Source: JAGOBX01 sp017999075 [NCBI: Candidatus Babelota bacterium]
GTDB lineage: Bacteria; JAGOBX01
Length of the DNA: 9,994 nt
Direction: 5' to 3'
NCBI GenBank assembly: GCA_017999075.1
Contig: JAGOBX010000093.1
Span: 1 to 9,994 of the forward strand
In this document: positions 1-5,500 of the stretch, one piece after another
Numbering within the stretch: position 1 is the stretch's first letter
How the letters are laid out: each line of letters begins with the position of its first letter
Notes under the pieces: generated by a model
What the model was told of the DNA's origin: nothing
What the model saw: only the letters and a program-made list of their open reading frames with translations
Databases searched by the model: none
Program-made: the position numbers and the translations under genes

Positions 1-425
1 GAAATGCATAATGCAGTGGATACTGCTGAAATTACCATTGTATCAGGAAGTATTGCCGGATCATTTGACAATAAATAACATTCCACTATAGTTTCATTCC
101 TGTATTCAGATGGAAACAGGGGACGTATGGGTCTGTCAATAATCCTTGATATTATTATCTGATGAAGAGTTCCGGGATTTTCTCGTTTTATATATGAACC
201 GGTTATTAACCCCCGGCTGTAATCTTTTTCAAGATAAGAAACAGATAAAGGAACATAAGGAATATCAGATTGTTTTTCAGTATTTATTGTAACAGTAGCA
301 AGAATTACAAGTTTTCCGTGTTTCAATAATATTGAACCATTGGCTTTTTTTGCTATTTTTCCTGTTTCAATTTTTAAGTTTTTTCCGTTGAATGATGTTT
401 CTAATTTTTTTTCGTTATTTGACAT
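1..425 (-). CDS. pnp: Polyribonucleotide nucleotidyltransferase (PNPase), N-terminal part, cut by window edge
   Basis: PNPase is the phosphorolytic 3'-to-5' exoribonuclease of the bacterial degradosome. The minus-strand ORF starts at ATG 425-423 and runs open to base 1, giving 141 complete codons of a protein normally near 700 residues. The first RNase PH domain is recognisable. The early segment GSILLKHGKLVILATV (residues 30-45) matches the usual G-dependent beta region. PLSVSYLEKDYS (59-70) corresponds to the family's PLxVDYxEKxYA. SRIIDRPIRPLFP (93-105) is the PNPase signature almost unchanged. The later segment near LSNDPAILPD also fits. The N-terminus is divergent elsewhere, for instance TGSYIKRENPG instead of the usual GGFFKREG. 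No strong Shine-Dalgarno site is visible before the start; only weak purines precede it. A consensus promoter lies about 70 bp upstream. The gene is transcribed away from everything else in the window, so it marks the chromosomal flank of the island. Confidence 0.93.
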   Translation of the reverse strand, partial: MSNNEKKLETSFNGKNLKIETGKIAKKANGSILLKHGKLVILATVTINTEKQSDIPYVPLSVSYLEKDYSRGLITGSYIKRENPGTLHQIIISRIIDRPIRPLFPSEYRNETIVECYLLSNDPAILPDTMVISAVSTALCI

Positions 426-494
426 TATTCTTAAATTCTAAAGTTTTATTAGTTATATTTACAATGATTGATTTTCAATTTTATAAATGTTTTT

Positions 495-523
495 ATTATA
501 ACTTTCAAATATTAGTTTGTCAA
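495..523 (-). promoter_or_regulatory. Consensus sigma70-type promoter for pnp
   Basis: Read on the minus strand there is a perfect TTGACA at 523-518 and a perfect TATAAT at 500-495, separated by exactly 17 bp. It points at the pnp start 70 bp away and predicts an untranslated leader of roughly 60 nt. No competing promoter of this quality lies between it and the gene. Confidence 0.82.
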
Positions 524-827
524 TTTTTATTTTGCTTCATATAAATTGAAACATTTTAAAGAACTCACATTGCCGCCTCGTCAAAAGCGTGTTTTAAAAA
601 AAATACAATGTACAAAAGTGCCAGAACAGCCAAAACCAGCGCAACAATGATATTTGATATTTTTTAATTGATTAATTTTAAAGCATATTTATAATAATAT
701 TACTATTAAAAAAAATAACTTGTTTTAAGCTGCCGCAAAAGAAGATTAGTTCAACTTCGGCTTGTACCTCGAGTCCTGTGTGCAGTATAAGCCGTGTACT
801 TTATTCTAAATCGAGAGAGAAAGAAAA
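524..827. other. Intergenic region between pnp and the membrane-protein gene
   Basis: I see no intact gene in this 300-base stretch. It has three parts. At 565-663 on the minus strand there is a 32-codon open stretch with no usable start that would encode one hydrophobic helix (see findings). At 664-720 the sequence is almost pure A+T. At 722-800 it is visibly richer in G+C and contains an inverted repeat, CGGCTT at 758-763 and AAGCCG at 789-794. A weak plus-strand promoter match overlaps this repeat: TTGTAC at 762-767 (three of six to consensus), 18 bp, then TATAAG at 786-791 (five of six). It could drive the gene starting at 828, but confidence in that promoter is low. Confidence 0.45.
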
Positions 828-1718
828 TTGGAAGAAAATAATTATTGGGTATGCAATTTATTTTATGCGAATAGAAATGATGAACGATTAATCGTCCCGA
901 AAAAAATTGGCGTTGGATGGACAATTAATTTTTGCCATCCAAAAGCTAATCTTTGTTTGTTTATAACGATGATGGTTATATTATTTTCTTTTTTTGCTTT
1001 TACCATCTGTATGAATTATTCATATTTACAGTCAAATTCAAATATAATTTTCTGGTATTTATTATCAATAATATCTTCATTGGCTGTTTTTTCGCTTATC
1101 TTGCTGAAATTCAAACTAAACATAAAAGATATTTATGTTTCTATGTCCTATGGAATATTAGCGTGCTTTATAGGATTTGGATTACAGCAAATTTTTAACG
1201 GTATTCCAATATTAATAATTAAAATGGAAAATGTTAAATGGTATTATCATATCTATTTTGGAGCTATGGCAGGCGTATGTCAATCATTTGGTAAATTTGT
1301 AGTTATTTTGTTATTGATGAAATTATGTGAAAAGAAAAATACAATTCTTAAACTCGGGCTTCTTGTTGGCTTAGGATTTACGATTAGTGAAATTTCGGTG
1401 ATAACATTAACGATGATATTTAAGAAGGTATCGTTTTCATTATCATATTTAAGTGTTTTCGAGCGGACATCTGCGTCAATATTTCATATATACACTGGCG
1501 GATTAATAGCGATAGGATTAATCAAGCAGACAAATAAGTATTTAGTTTCGGTAATTTTAATACATTGGGTATTAGATTTTATGGCTGGTGCATATCAACA
1601 TTTTAAAATTTCGGTTTATTTGCTTGAAATTATTTTTTTTACAATATCAATTTTTGTTTTTGCAATATATGTATTTTGTTTGCAAAATACCGTGTTAAAG
1701 AGACTCGAATTCGAATAA
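828..1718 (+). CDS. DUF5808-type N-terminus fused to a YhfC/PrsW-like multi-pass membrane protein lacking the EE motif
   Basis: The protein has 296 residues. The start is TTG at 828, preceded by a GAGAGAG purine tract; no in-frame ATG precedes it. Residues 13-35 contain FVP-type text (LIVPKKIGVGWTINF) like DUF5808 proteins. Residues 42-290 form about seven to eight membrane helices. The body resembles the YhfC family of putative intramembrane glutamic proteases, related to PrsW and CPBP: GAMAGVCQSFGKF (145-157) aligns with the family's AGxxEExxR/K, GFTISE with Glu188 aligns with the second motif, ERTSASIFH (212-220) with the third, and HWVLD (246-250) with the last His and Asp. The normally acidic pair in the first motif is Gln-Ser here (152-153), so it may be catalytically inactive or act differently. 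The family assignment is from recalled motifs. It stands alone, with its own leader and trailer, and I cannot say what it cleaves or binds. Confidence 0.68.
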   Translation: MEENNYWVCNLFYANRNDERLIVPKKIGVGWTINFCHPKANLCLFITMMVILFSFFAFTICMNYSYLQSNSNIIFWYLLSIISSLAVFSLILLKFKLNIKDIYVSMSYGILACFIGFGLQQIFNGIPILIIKMENVKWYYHIYFGAMAGVCQSFGKFVVILLLMKLCEKKNTILKLGLLVGLGFTISEISVITLTMIFKKVSFSLSYLSVFERTSASIFHIYTGGLIAIGLIKQTNKYLVSVILIHWVLDFMAGAYQHFKISVYLLEIIFFTISIFVFAIYVFCLQNTVLKRLEFE

Positions 1719-1747
1719 TAACTTATTTGAGATTCAGCGTGGTTTTG

Positions 1748-1813
1748 GATGACATTTGTCATCGTTTGAAAAAACGGTTGACAATCTGGACAATAGATGT
1801 ACAGCAGTGTACA
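1748..1813. promoter_or_regulatory. Cluster of inverted repeats, possible operator or promoter region
   Basis: Three inverted repeats lie within 66 bp between the membrane-protein gene and the immunity-protein gene. GATGACATTTGTCATC (1748-1763) has 7-bp arms, CGTTTGAAAAAACG (1763-1776) has 5-bp arms around GAAA, and TGTACAGCAGTGTACA (1798-1813) has two TGTACA copies around GCAG. A TTGACA at 1778-1783 sits between them without a convincing -10 at 16-18 bp; TGGACA (1787-1792), 17 bp, TACATA (1810-1815) is an alternative promoter match. Neither hairpin is followed by a T run, so operator or promoter function is likelier than termination. This is inference from symmetry only. Confidence 0.35.
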
Positions 1814-1966
1814 TAATGGAAGTGTTTCCGAACTGTGAAAAATATTTTTTCCGGTTAATCATCGCGAATAAAAACTAAAAAAAATAATATAATAAAGAAA
1901 AATAAAAAAATGCCGATATATATAATATAATATTTATATAATAACAAATATTATCGGAGAGAAAAA

Positions 1967-2512
1967 ATGAATTGGCTTAATGAAGTGCAAAATAGAATTA
2001 AAAGAAAAAATCTGGTTCTTTTTGCTAAAAATAGTGAATTTTTAGCAGATTTAACATTATTAATTCAAGAACAAAATCATAGAACAATGGTTATATGGGC
2101 ATTTGAATTTGCTGATGAAGCTGTTAAAATGTTGCTTGAGCGTTATCCGAACGAAAAACGACTCGAATCTGCTGTAATTACAGCAAAAGATTGGGCTGCT
2201 GGTAGAGTAAAAATGCCCGTGGCAAAGCGCGCAATTTTACAGGCTCACGCAGCGGCAAAGGAAATTGAATCTCTTGAAGATATAGCGTTGTGCCACGCGA
2301 TAGGGCAAGCTTGTGGTGTGGTTCACGCAAACGGACATGCTATTGGATTTCCAATTTATGATTTAACATCTATAATTAGGCATTATGGTGTGCCTGAATG
2401 CGAAAAATATGTTGAGAAGCGTAAAAAGCAATATATTGAACGGATATATTATTGGCGAGAACATTATGAAGACTATCCGTGTGAATGGGCTGAGTTTATG
2501 ATTGCAGATTGA
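1967..2512 (+). CDS. Imm-5-like putative immunity protein
   Basis: The product is a 181-residue soluble, mostly helical protein. It matches what I recall of proteins annotated as putative immunity protein or Imm-5-like: HRTMVIWAFEFADEAV (38-53), a central KMPVAKRAILQAHAAAKE run (82-99), and the conserved CHAIGQACGVVHANGHAIGF stretch (109-128), rich in His, Gly and Cys. The ATG at 1967 has a good GGAGAG site (1956-1961) five bases upstream. In polymorphic-toxin loci Imm5-type proteins neutralise a cognate nuclease-like toxin, but no toxin gene lies on either side, and this subfamily commonly occurs alone. It may therefore have another role or protect against toxins from neighbours. An AT-rich leader with an imperfect inverted repeat, CCGATA (1913-1918) and TATCGG (1952-1957), overlaps the ribosome-binding site, so folding of the leader could affect translation (inference). 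Confidence 0.72.
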   Translation: MNWLNEVQNRIKRKNLVLFAKNSEFLADLTLLIQEQNHRTMVIWAFEFADEAVKMLLERYPNEKRLESAVITAKDWAAGRVKMPVAKRAILQAHAAAKEIESLEDIALCHAIGQACGVVHANGHAIGFPIYDLTSIIRHYGVPECEKYVEKRKKQYIERIYYWREHYEDYPCEWAEFMIAD

Positions 2513-2534
2513 TTTTGCATTAATTATTAAAAAA

Positions 2535-2568
2535 ATGAGCGCAGCTATATGTTTTTTTTGATTTTTTT
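2535..2568 (+). terminator. Possible weak terminator after the immunity-protein gene
   Basis: Twenty bases past the stop codon, an A run is followed by a short GC-containing patch (GAGCGCAGCT) and then two T runs, T8 at 2552-2559 and T7 at 2562-2568. The flanking A and T runs can pair, but the GC stem is only about three base pairs, so this is a poor match to a classical intrinsic terminator. Confidence 0.3.
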
Positions 2569-2705
2569 CGCATACATTTTGTGTGTGAAATTTTCATCGG
2601 ATTTTTAGCTTGAAATATAATAAAATTATAGGATTCTTTGTTTTCGGTTAATTTGATTATGAAATATTCAGGCTAAAGAATCAGAAAAAAACTGACGGAA
2701 ATATA

Positions 2706-2922
2706 ATGAAATATTTTGCTCATTTTAATAAAAGAAAAATTCGAAGAATGGTTGCATAAAATTAACATAAGAAAACATCAGTTCAGTCAAATCCCTCGAA
2801 TAAAAAAAGAAATAATTTTTTTAGAAAAACTCCTGAAACATGCGCATTCTCTTGTTAAAAAAGAAAAACATCAAATCAAAAACAAGCAAGTAAAACAAAA
2901 ACTTCAAAAAAAGTTAAAATAA
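2706..2922 (+). pseudogene. Doubtful small Lys-rich ORF, possibly frameshifted
   Basis: The frame from TTG 2716 to TAA 2920-2922 is open for 68 codons and encodes a very Lys-rich helical peptide with no ATG anywhere in frame and no ribosome-binding site at the TTG. Ten bases upstream in another frame, ATG 2706 has a suitable GGA at 2697-2699, but its ORF (starting MKYFAHFNK) ends after 17 codons at 2759. Joining the two would need one frameshift. The reading is either a broken small gene or chance coding in an A-rich stretch. I recognise no family. It ends three bases before the promoter of the restriction-modification genes. An 8-bp inverted repeat (GATTCTTT at 2632-2639 and AAAGAATC at 2675-2682) lies upstream. 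Confidence 0.25.
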
Positions 2923-2925
2923 TAC

Positions 2926-2954
2926 TTGACAAATAAACCTCTTTGTGCTATATT
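2926..2954 (+). promoter_or_regulatory. Strong promoter of the restriction-modification genes
   Basis: Perfect TTGACA at 2926-2931, a 17-bp spacer, and TATATT at 2949-2954 (five of six), with a TGC immediately before the -10 as in extended -10 promoters. Transcription should begin near 2961, giving a leader of under 40 nt that contains the AGAGG site (2988-2992) of the first gene. Confidence 0.8.
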
Positions 2955-2997
2955 TGTTGTGTAGGTAAAAAGAAAACTTCAATAAAAAGAGGTTATT

Positions 2998-3573
2998 ATG
3001 AAATTAAGTGAACTTTCAAGTATTATTTCTGGACATTTATTCAGAACCAAAATATCCCATGAGAATAAAGGAAATTATTCTGTTATTCTTATGAGAAATA
3101 TTAACGATGACAATACAGTAAATTATGACGAGTTGATTAAAACATCAGTTGAAAAAATCAAGCCGGAGCAATGTATAAAAAAAAATGATATTCTTTTCAG
3201 GGCAAAGGGAAATAATAATTATGCCACATACATTGACAGGGACCTTGAAAATACTACCACCAATACCCATTTTTTTATTATTCGTGTTAAATTTGAAAAG
3301 ATTCTGCCTGAATATCTGGCTTGGTATATAAATCAAAAACCTGCGCAAATGTATTTTTTACAGCACTCTCCTGGAACAGTTATTCCAATAATTACAACTA
3401 AGAATTTGGGAAATCTCAATGTTGTTATTCCTGACATTACAACTCAAAAACAAATCATTCAAATTCATAAATTAAGTATAAGAGAAGAAAGTCTGTCAAA
3501 ACAGATTGTATATAAAAAAAAGCGGTTAATTGAAGCTTTACTAATAGAAAAAATTAAAGGGGGAGTAAAATGA
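2998..3573 (+). CDS. hsdS: Half-length type I restriction specificity subunit (single target-recognition domain)
   Basis: HsdS subunits read the DNA target for type I restriction-modification complexes. Most have two target-recognition domains (TRDs) of about 150 residues, each followed by a conserved helix; this 191-residue protein has only one set. Residues 1-145 carry the TRD, with typical text such as KKNDILFRAKGN (61-72), TNTHFFIIRV (88-97), LPEYLAWYIN (103-112) and the LGNLNVVIPDITTQKQI run (137-153). The conserved helix occupies about 150-187. Half-length subunits of this type can dimerise to recreate the two-fold recognition unit in known systems, so this is probably a working protein, not a fragment. 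AGAGG lies five bases before the ATG. Its stop overlaps the hsdM start in an ATGA, so the two are translationally coupled. The leader ends in gaggttattatgaaa, the same ending found before the later hsdS gene and its two relics. Confidence 0.82.
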   Translation: MKLSELSSIISGHLFRTKISHENKGNYSVILMRNINDDNTVNYDELIKTSVEKIKPEQCIKKNDILFRAKGNNNYATYIDRDLENTTTNTHFFIIRVKFEKILPEYLAWYINQKPAQMYFLQHSPGTVIPIITTKNLGNLNVVIPDITTQKQIIQIHKLSIREESLSKQIVYKKKRLIEALLIEKIKGGVK

Positions 3574-5066
3574 GTGATTCACCAAAAGTAACTCAAAACG
3601 AAATTAATAATCTGGCTTGGAAGGCCTGTGATACTTTCAGAGGAGTTATTAATGCGGATCAGTATAAAGACTATATTCTTGTCTTTTTGTTTATTAAATA
3701 TATCAGCGATGTCTGGAAAGAGCATTATCAGCAGTATAGCGAAATGTATAAAGGAGATGAAGTCCGTATTCAGCGCCGTCTCGAGCGTGAGCGTTTTTTT
3801 CTGCCTAAAGAATCAACTTTTGATTATATTTATATGAACCGCACCAAAGATAATATTGGAGAAATTATAAATACTGCTTTGGAACAGATTGAAGAAAAGA
3901 ACAAAGAAAAACTTGAAGGCGTTTTTCGTAGTATAGATTTTAATTCGGAAAATCTAGGTAAAACAAAAGATAGAAATAAACGCTTGAAAAATTTAATTGA
4001 GGATTTTGCGGATTCAAAACTTGATTTTCGATCCTCTCATACAGGCAATCAGGATATTATCGGAAATGTTTATGAATATTTGATTTCAAGATTTGCCAGC
4101 GATTCGGGTAAAAAAGGCGGAGAATTTTACACGCCGCCGGAAGTAGCGCAGCTATTAGCAAAAGTTTTGGGACCAAAATCAGGAATGAAAATTTGTGATC
4201 CAACCTGCGGGTCAGGGTCGCTTCTTATAAAAATAGCCGATGAAATTCAGGACGGAAATTATTCTCTTTATGGACAGGAAAGTAACGGGAGCACCTGGGC
4301 GCTTTGTAAAATGAATATGTTTTTGCATAGCAAAGATACCGCCCGAATCGAATGGGGCGATACGCTTAATACGCCGCTGCTTATTGAAAATGATGAGTTG
4401 ATGAAGTTTGATATTGTCGTTGCAAATCCTCCGTTTTCGCTTGATAAATGGGGGGCGGAAAATGCCGCTGCCGATAAATATAACAGGTTTCATCGTGGCG
4501 TTCCGCCGAAAAATAAAGGAGATTACGCGTTCATCTGTCATATGATTGAAACTGCTCTTACTAAAAAAGGGAAAGTCGGCGTTGTGGTTCCGCACGGCGT
4601 TCTGTTCCGCGGCGGTCAGGAAGGCGTTATCAGAAAATCCTTGATTACTGAAAATTTTCTTGAAACCGTTATCGGTCTTCCGGAAAATATTTTTTATGGA
4701 ACAGGAATACCAACTGCAATACTCATTTTTAACAAAGCAAAAAAGAATAATGATATTTTGTTTATTGATGCAAGTAATGAATACGCAAAAGAAAAAACGC
4801 AAAATAAACTCAGGCAGGAGGATATTAAGAAAATTGTTGAAACTTGTAGAAAACGCCAGACAATTGATAAATATTCGTATCTTGCTTCAATTGATGAAAT
4901 CACTGAGAATGAATTCAATTTGAATATTCCTCGATATGTTGACACTTTTGAAGAAGAAGAACAAATTGATATTCCTGCTGCGCAAAAAGAAATTAGCGGT
5001 CTTGAAAAAGAACTTGCTGAAGTCCGTCAGCAAATGAACGGCTATTTAAAAGAATTAGGATTTTAG
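3570..5066 (+). CDS. hsdM: Type I restriction-modification DNA methyltransferase subunit (N6-adenine)
   Basis: HsdM transfers a methyl group from S-adenosylmethionine to the N6 of adenine in the site chosen by HsdS. The 498-residue product has normal length for the family. The HsdM N-terminal helical domain spans about 10-150 (KACDTFRGVINADQYKDYI from 18). GGEFYTPPEVAQLL (183-196) introduces the catalytic domain. Motif I, which binds the cofactor, is DPTCGSGSLL (210-219), and the catalytic motif IV is NPPF (286-289). A C-terminal helix (about 473-498) is the usual docking element for HsdS. The start at 3570 has a strong GGGGGAG (3559-3565) and overlaps the upstream hsdS stop. Codon choice is more G+C-rich in the catalytic core than in the neighbouring S genes, as expected of a conserved gene beside fast-changing ones. 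No HsdR follows. Confidence 0.95.
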   Translation: MSDSPKVTQNEINNLAWKACDTFRGVINADQYKDYILVFLFIKYISDVWKEHYQQYSEMYKGDEVRIQRRLERERFFLPKESTFDYIYMNRTKDNIGEIINTALEQIEEKNKEKLEGVFRSIDFNSENLGKTKDRNKRLKNLIEDFADSKLDFRSSHTGNQDIIGNVYEYLISRFASDSGKKGGEFYTPPEVAQLLAKVLGPKSGMKICDPTCGSGSLLIKIADEIQDGNYSLYGQESNGSTWALCKMNMFLHSKDTARIEWGDTLNTPLLIENDELMKFDIVVANPPFSLDKWGAENAAADKYNRFHRGVPPKNKGDYAFICHMIETALTKKGKVGVVVPHGVLFRGGQEGVIRKSLITENFLETVIGLPENIFYGTGIPTAILIFNKAKKNNDILFIDASNEYAKEKTQNKLRQEDIKKIVETCRKRQTIDKYSYLASIDEITENEFNLNIPRYVDTFEEEEQIDIPAAQKEISGLEKELAEVRQQMNGYLKELGF

Positions 5067-5077
5067 AGTGGGAAAAA

Positions 5078-5113
5078 TTAACCACGAACTTTCACGAACG
5101 GACACGAACGAAT
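5078..5113 (+). repeat. CACGAAC 10-bp-phased repeat, copy 1
   Basis: Three CACGAAC heptamers begin at 5083, 5093 and 5103, an exact 10-bp period, preceded by TTAAC. The copy starts 12 bp after the hsdM stop. Unlike later copies it has no inverted left arm and only a short AGTT-type tract after it (5117-5134). Confidence 0.85.
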
Positions 5114-5140
5114 AAAGTTAGGAGTTTTGAGTTAAATTTA

Positions 5141-5174
5141 TGTCAACAGTGATGACACAAATTGCATGCAATTT
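5141..5174. repeat. TGTCA/GACACAAATT element with a 16-bp perfect palindrome
   Basis: Positions 5141-5163 match 5459-5481 at 18 of 23 bases; both begin TGTCA and end GACACAAATT and can form a small hairpin. Here the element runs into AAATTGCATGCAATTT (5159-5174), a perfect 16-bp palindrome that the second copy lacks. The palindrome could be a dimeric regulator site or a recombination junction; nothing in the sequence decides between them. Confidence 0.6.
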
Positions 5175-5187
5175 TGAAAATAAAAAT

Positions 5188-5247
5188 GTTAGTGCATGTT
5201 AGTGTCGGTTAGTGGCAAAGAAAAAAATAACCACGAACAACACGAAC
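5188..5247. repeat. Inverted heptamer-array repeat, copy 2 (hairpin)
   Basis: The left arm has GTTAGTG at 5188, 5198 and 5208 (period 10). After a loop of about 17 A-rich bases the right arm has CACGAAC at 5232 and 5241. The heptamers are reverse complements apart from one central mismatch each (A for C), so single-stranded DNA or RNA could fold into a long interrupted hairpin. This copy is followed directly by an AGTTRAR tract and a dead hsdS start. Confidence 0.82.
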
Positions 5248-5252
5248 GAATA

Positions 5253-5294
5253 AGTTGAGAGTTGAGAGTTAAAAGTGAAAAGTTAAAAGTTGAG
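5253..5294 (+). repeat. Tandem 7-nt AGTTRAR tract, six units
   Basis: Six consecutive heptamers: two AGTTGAG, then AGTTAAA, AGTGAAA, AGTTAAA and AGTTGAG, without interruption. The AGTTAAA-AGTGAAA pair also occurs inside the intact hsdS at 7546-7559. The tract lies between a CACGAAC array and an hsdS-type leader. Confidence 0.85.
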
Positions 5295-5300
5295 AAAACT

Positions 5301-5359
5301 TAAAATGTTATTGAATATTTGAGGTTATTATGAAATTGAAAAAAGTTAGTGATTGTTAG
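5301..5359 (+). pseudogene. hsdS leader and start codon relic 1
   Basis: Bases 5301-5337 are identical to 6753-6789 and nearly identical to the leader of the intact hsdS (6900-6936). All three place ATG 29 bases into the repeat, with GAGG five bases before it. Here the reading frame gives only MKLKKVSDC and then stops, because the sequence runs straight into the GTTAGTG array at 5345. The simplest explanation is an hsdS gene deleted by recombination between repeats, leaving its first codons. It is probably non-functional, although it could still be translated. Confidence 0.65.
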
Positions 5360-5412
5360 TGTATGTTAGTGGTAAAAAAATTAACTACGAACTTTCACGA
5401 ACGGACACGAAC
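5345..5412. repeat. Inverted heptamer-array repeat, copy 3 (hairpin)
   Basis: Left arm: GTTAGTG at 5345, 5355 and 5365. Right arm: TACGAAC at 5386, then CACGAAC at 5396 and 5406. Both arms have a strict 10-bp period, and the loop is A-rich. It replaces the body of the hsdS relic that begins at 5330. Confidence 0.83.
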
Positions 5413-5418
5413 GAATAA

Positions 5419-5453
5419 AGTTGAGAGTTAAGAATTAAAAGTTAAGAGTTAGA
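5419..5453 (+). repeat. Tandem 7-nt AGTTRAR tract, five units
   Basis: Five uninterrupted units beginning AGTTGAG, AGTTAAG and including one AATTAAA variant. The tract leads into the second TGTCA/GACACAAATT element (5459-5481) and the DUF1016 gene, not into an hsdS leader. Confidence 0.8.
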
Positions 5454-5458
5454 AAAAG

Positions 5459-5481
5459 TGTCACCGCTGGAGACACAAATT
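5459..5481. repeat. TGTCA/GACACAAATT element, second copy
   Basis: Matches 5141-5163 at 18 of 23 bases. With the G before it, GTGTC (5458-5462) and GACAC (5472-5476) can pair. It lies 20-42 bases before the ATG of the DUF1016 gene and could fold in that gene's leader. A regulatory role is possible but unsupported. Confidence 0.55.
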
Positions 5482-5500
5482 TTAAGGTTGGTGTTTAATT

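Noticed and set aside
953-1198. Alternative-frame ORF of 81 codons within the membrane-protein gene
   Set aside because: Overlaps the longer gene with clear family motifs. Hydrophobic text in a second frame is expected in T-rich DNA.
4212-4802. Minus-strand open frame of 196 codons inside hsdM
   Set aside because: It lies wholly opposite a well-supported methyltransferase gene with all motifs, has no matching family text and no ribosome-binding site; it is an antisense shadow.
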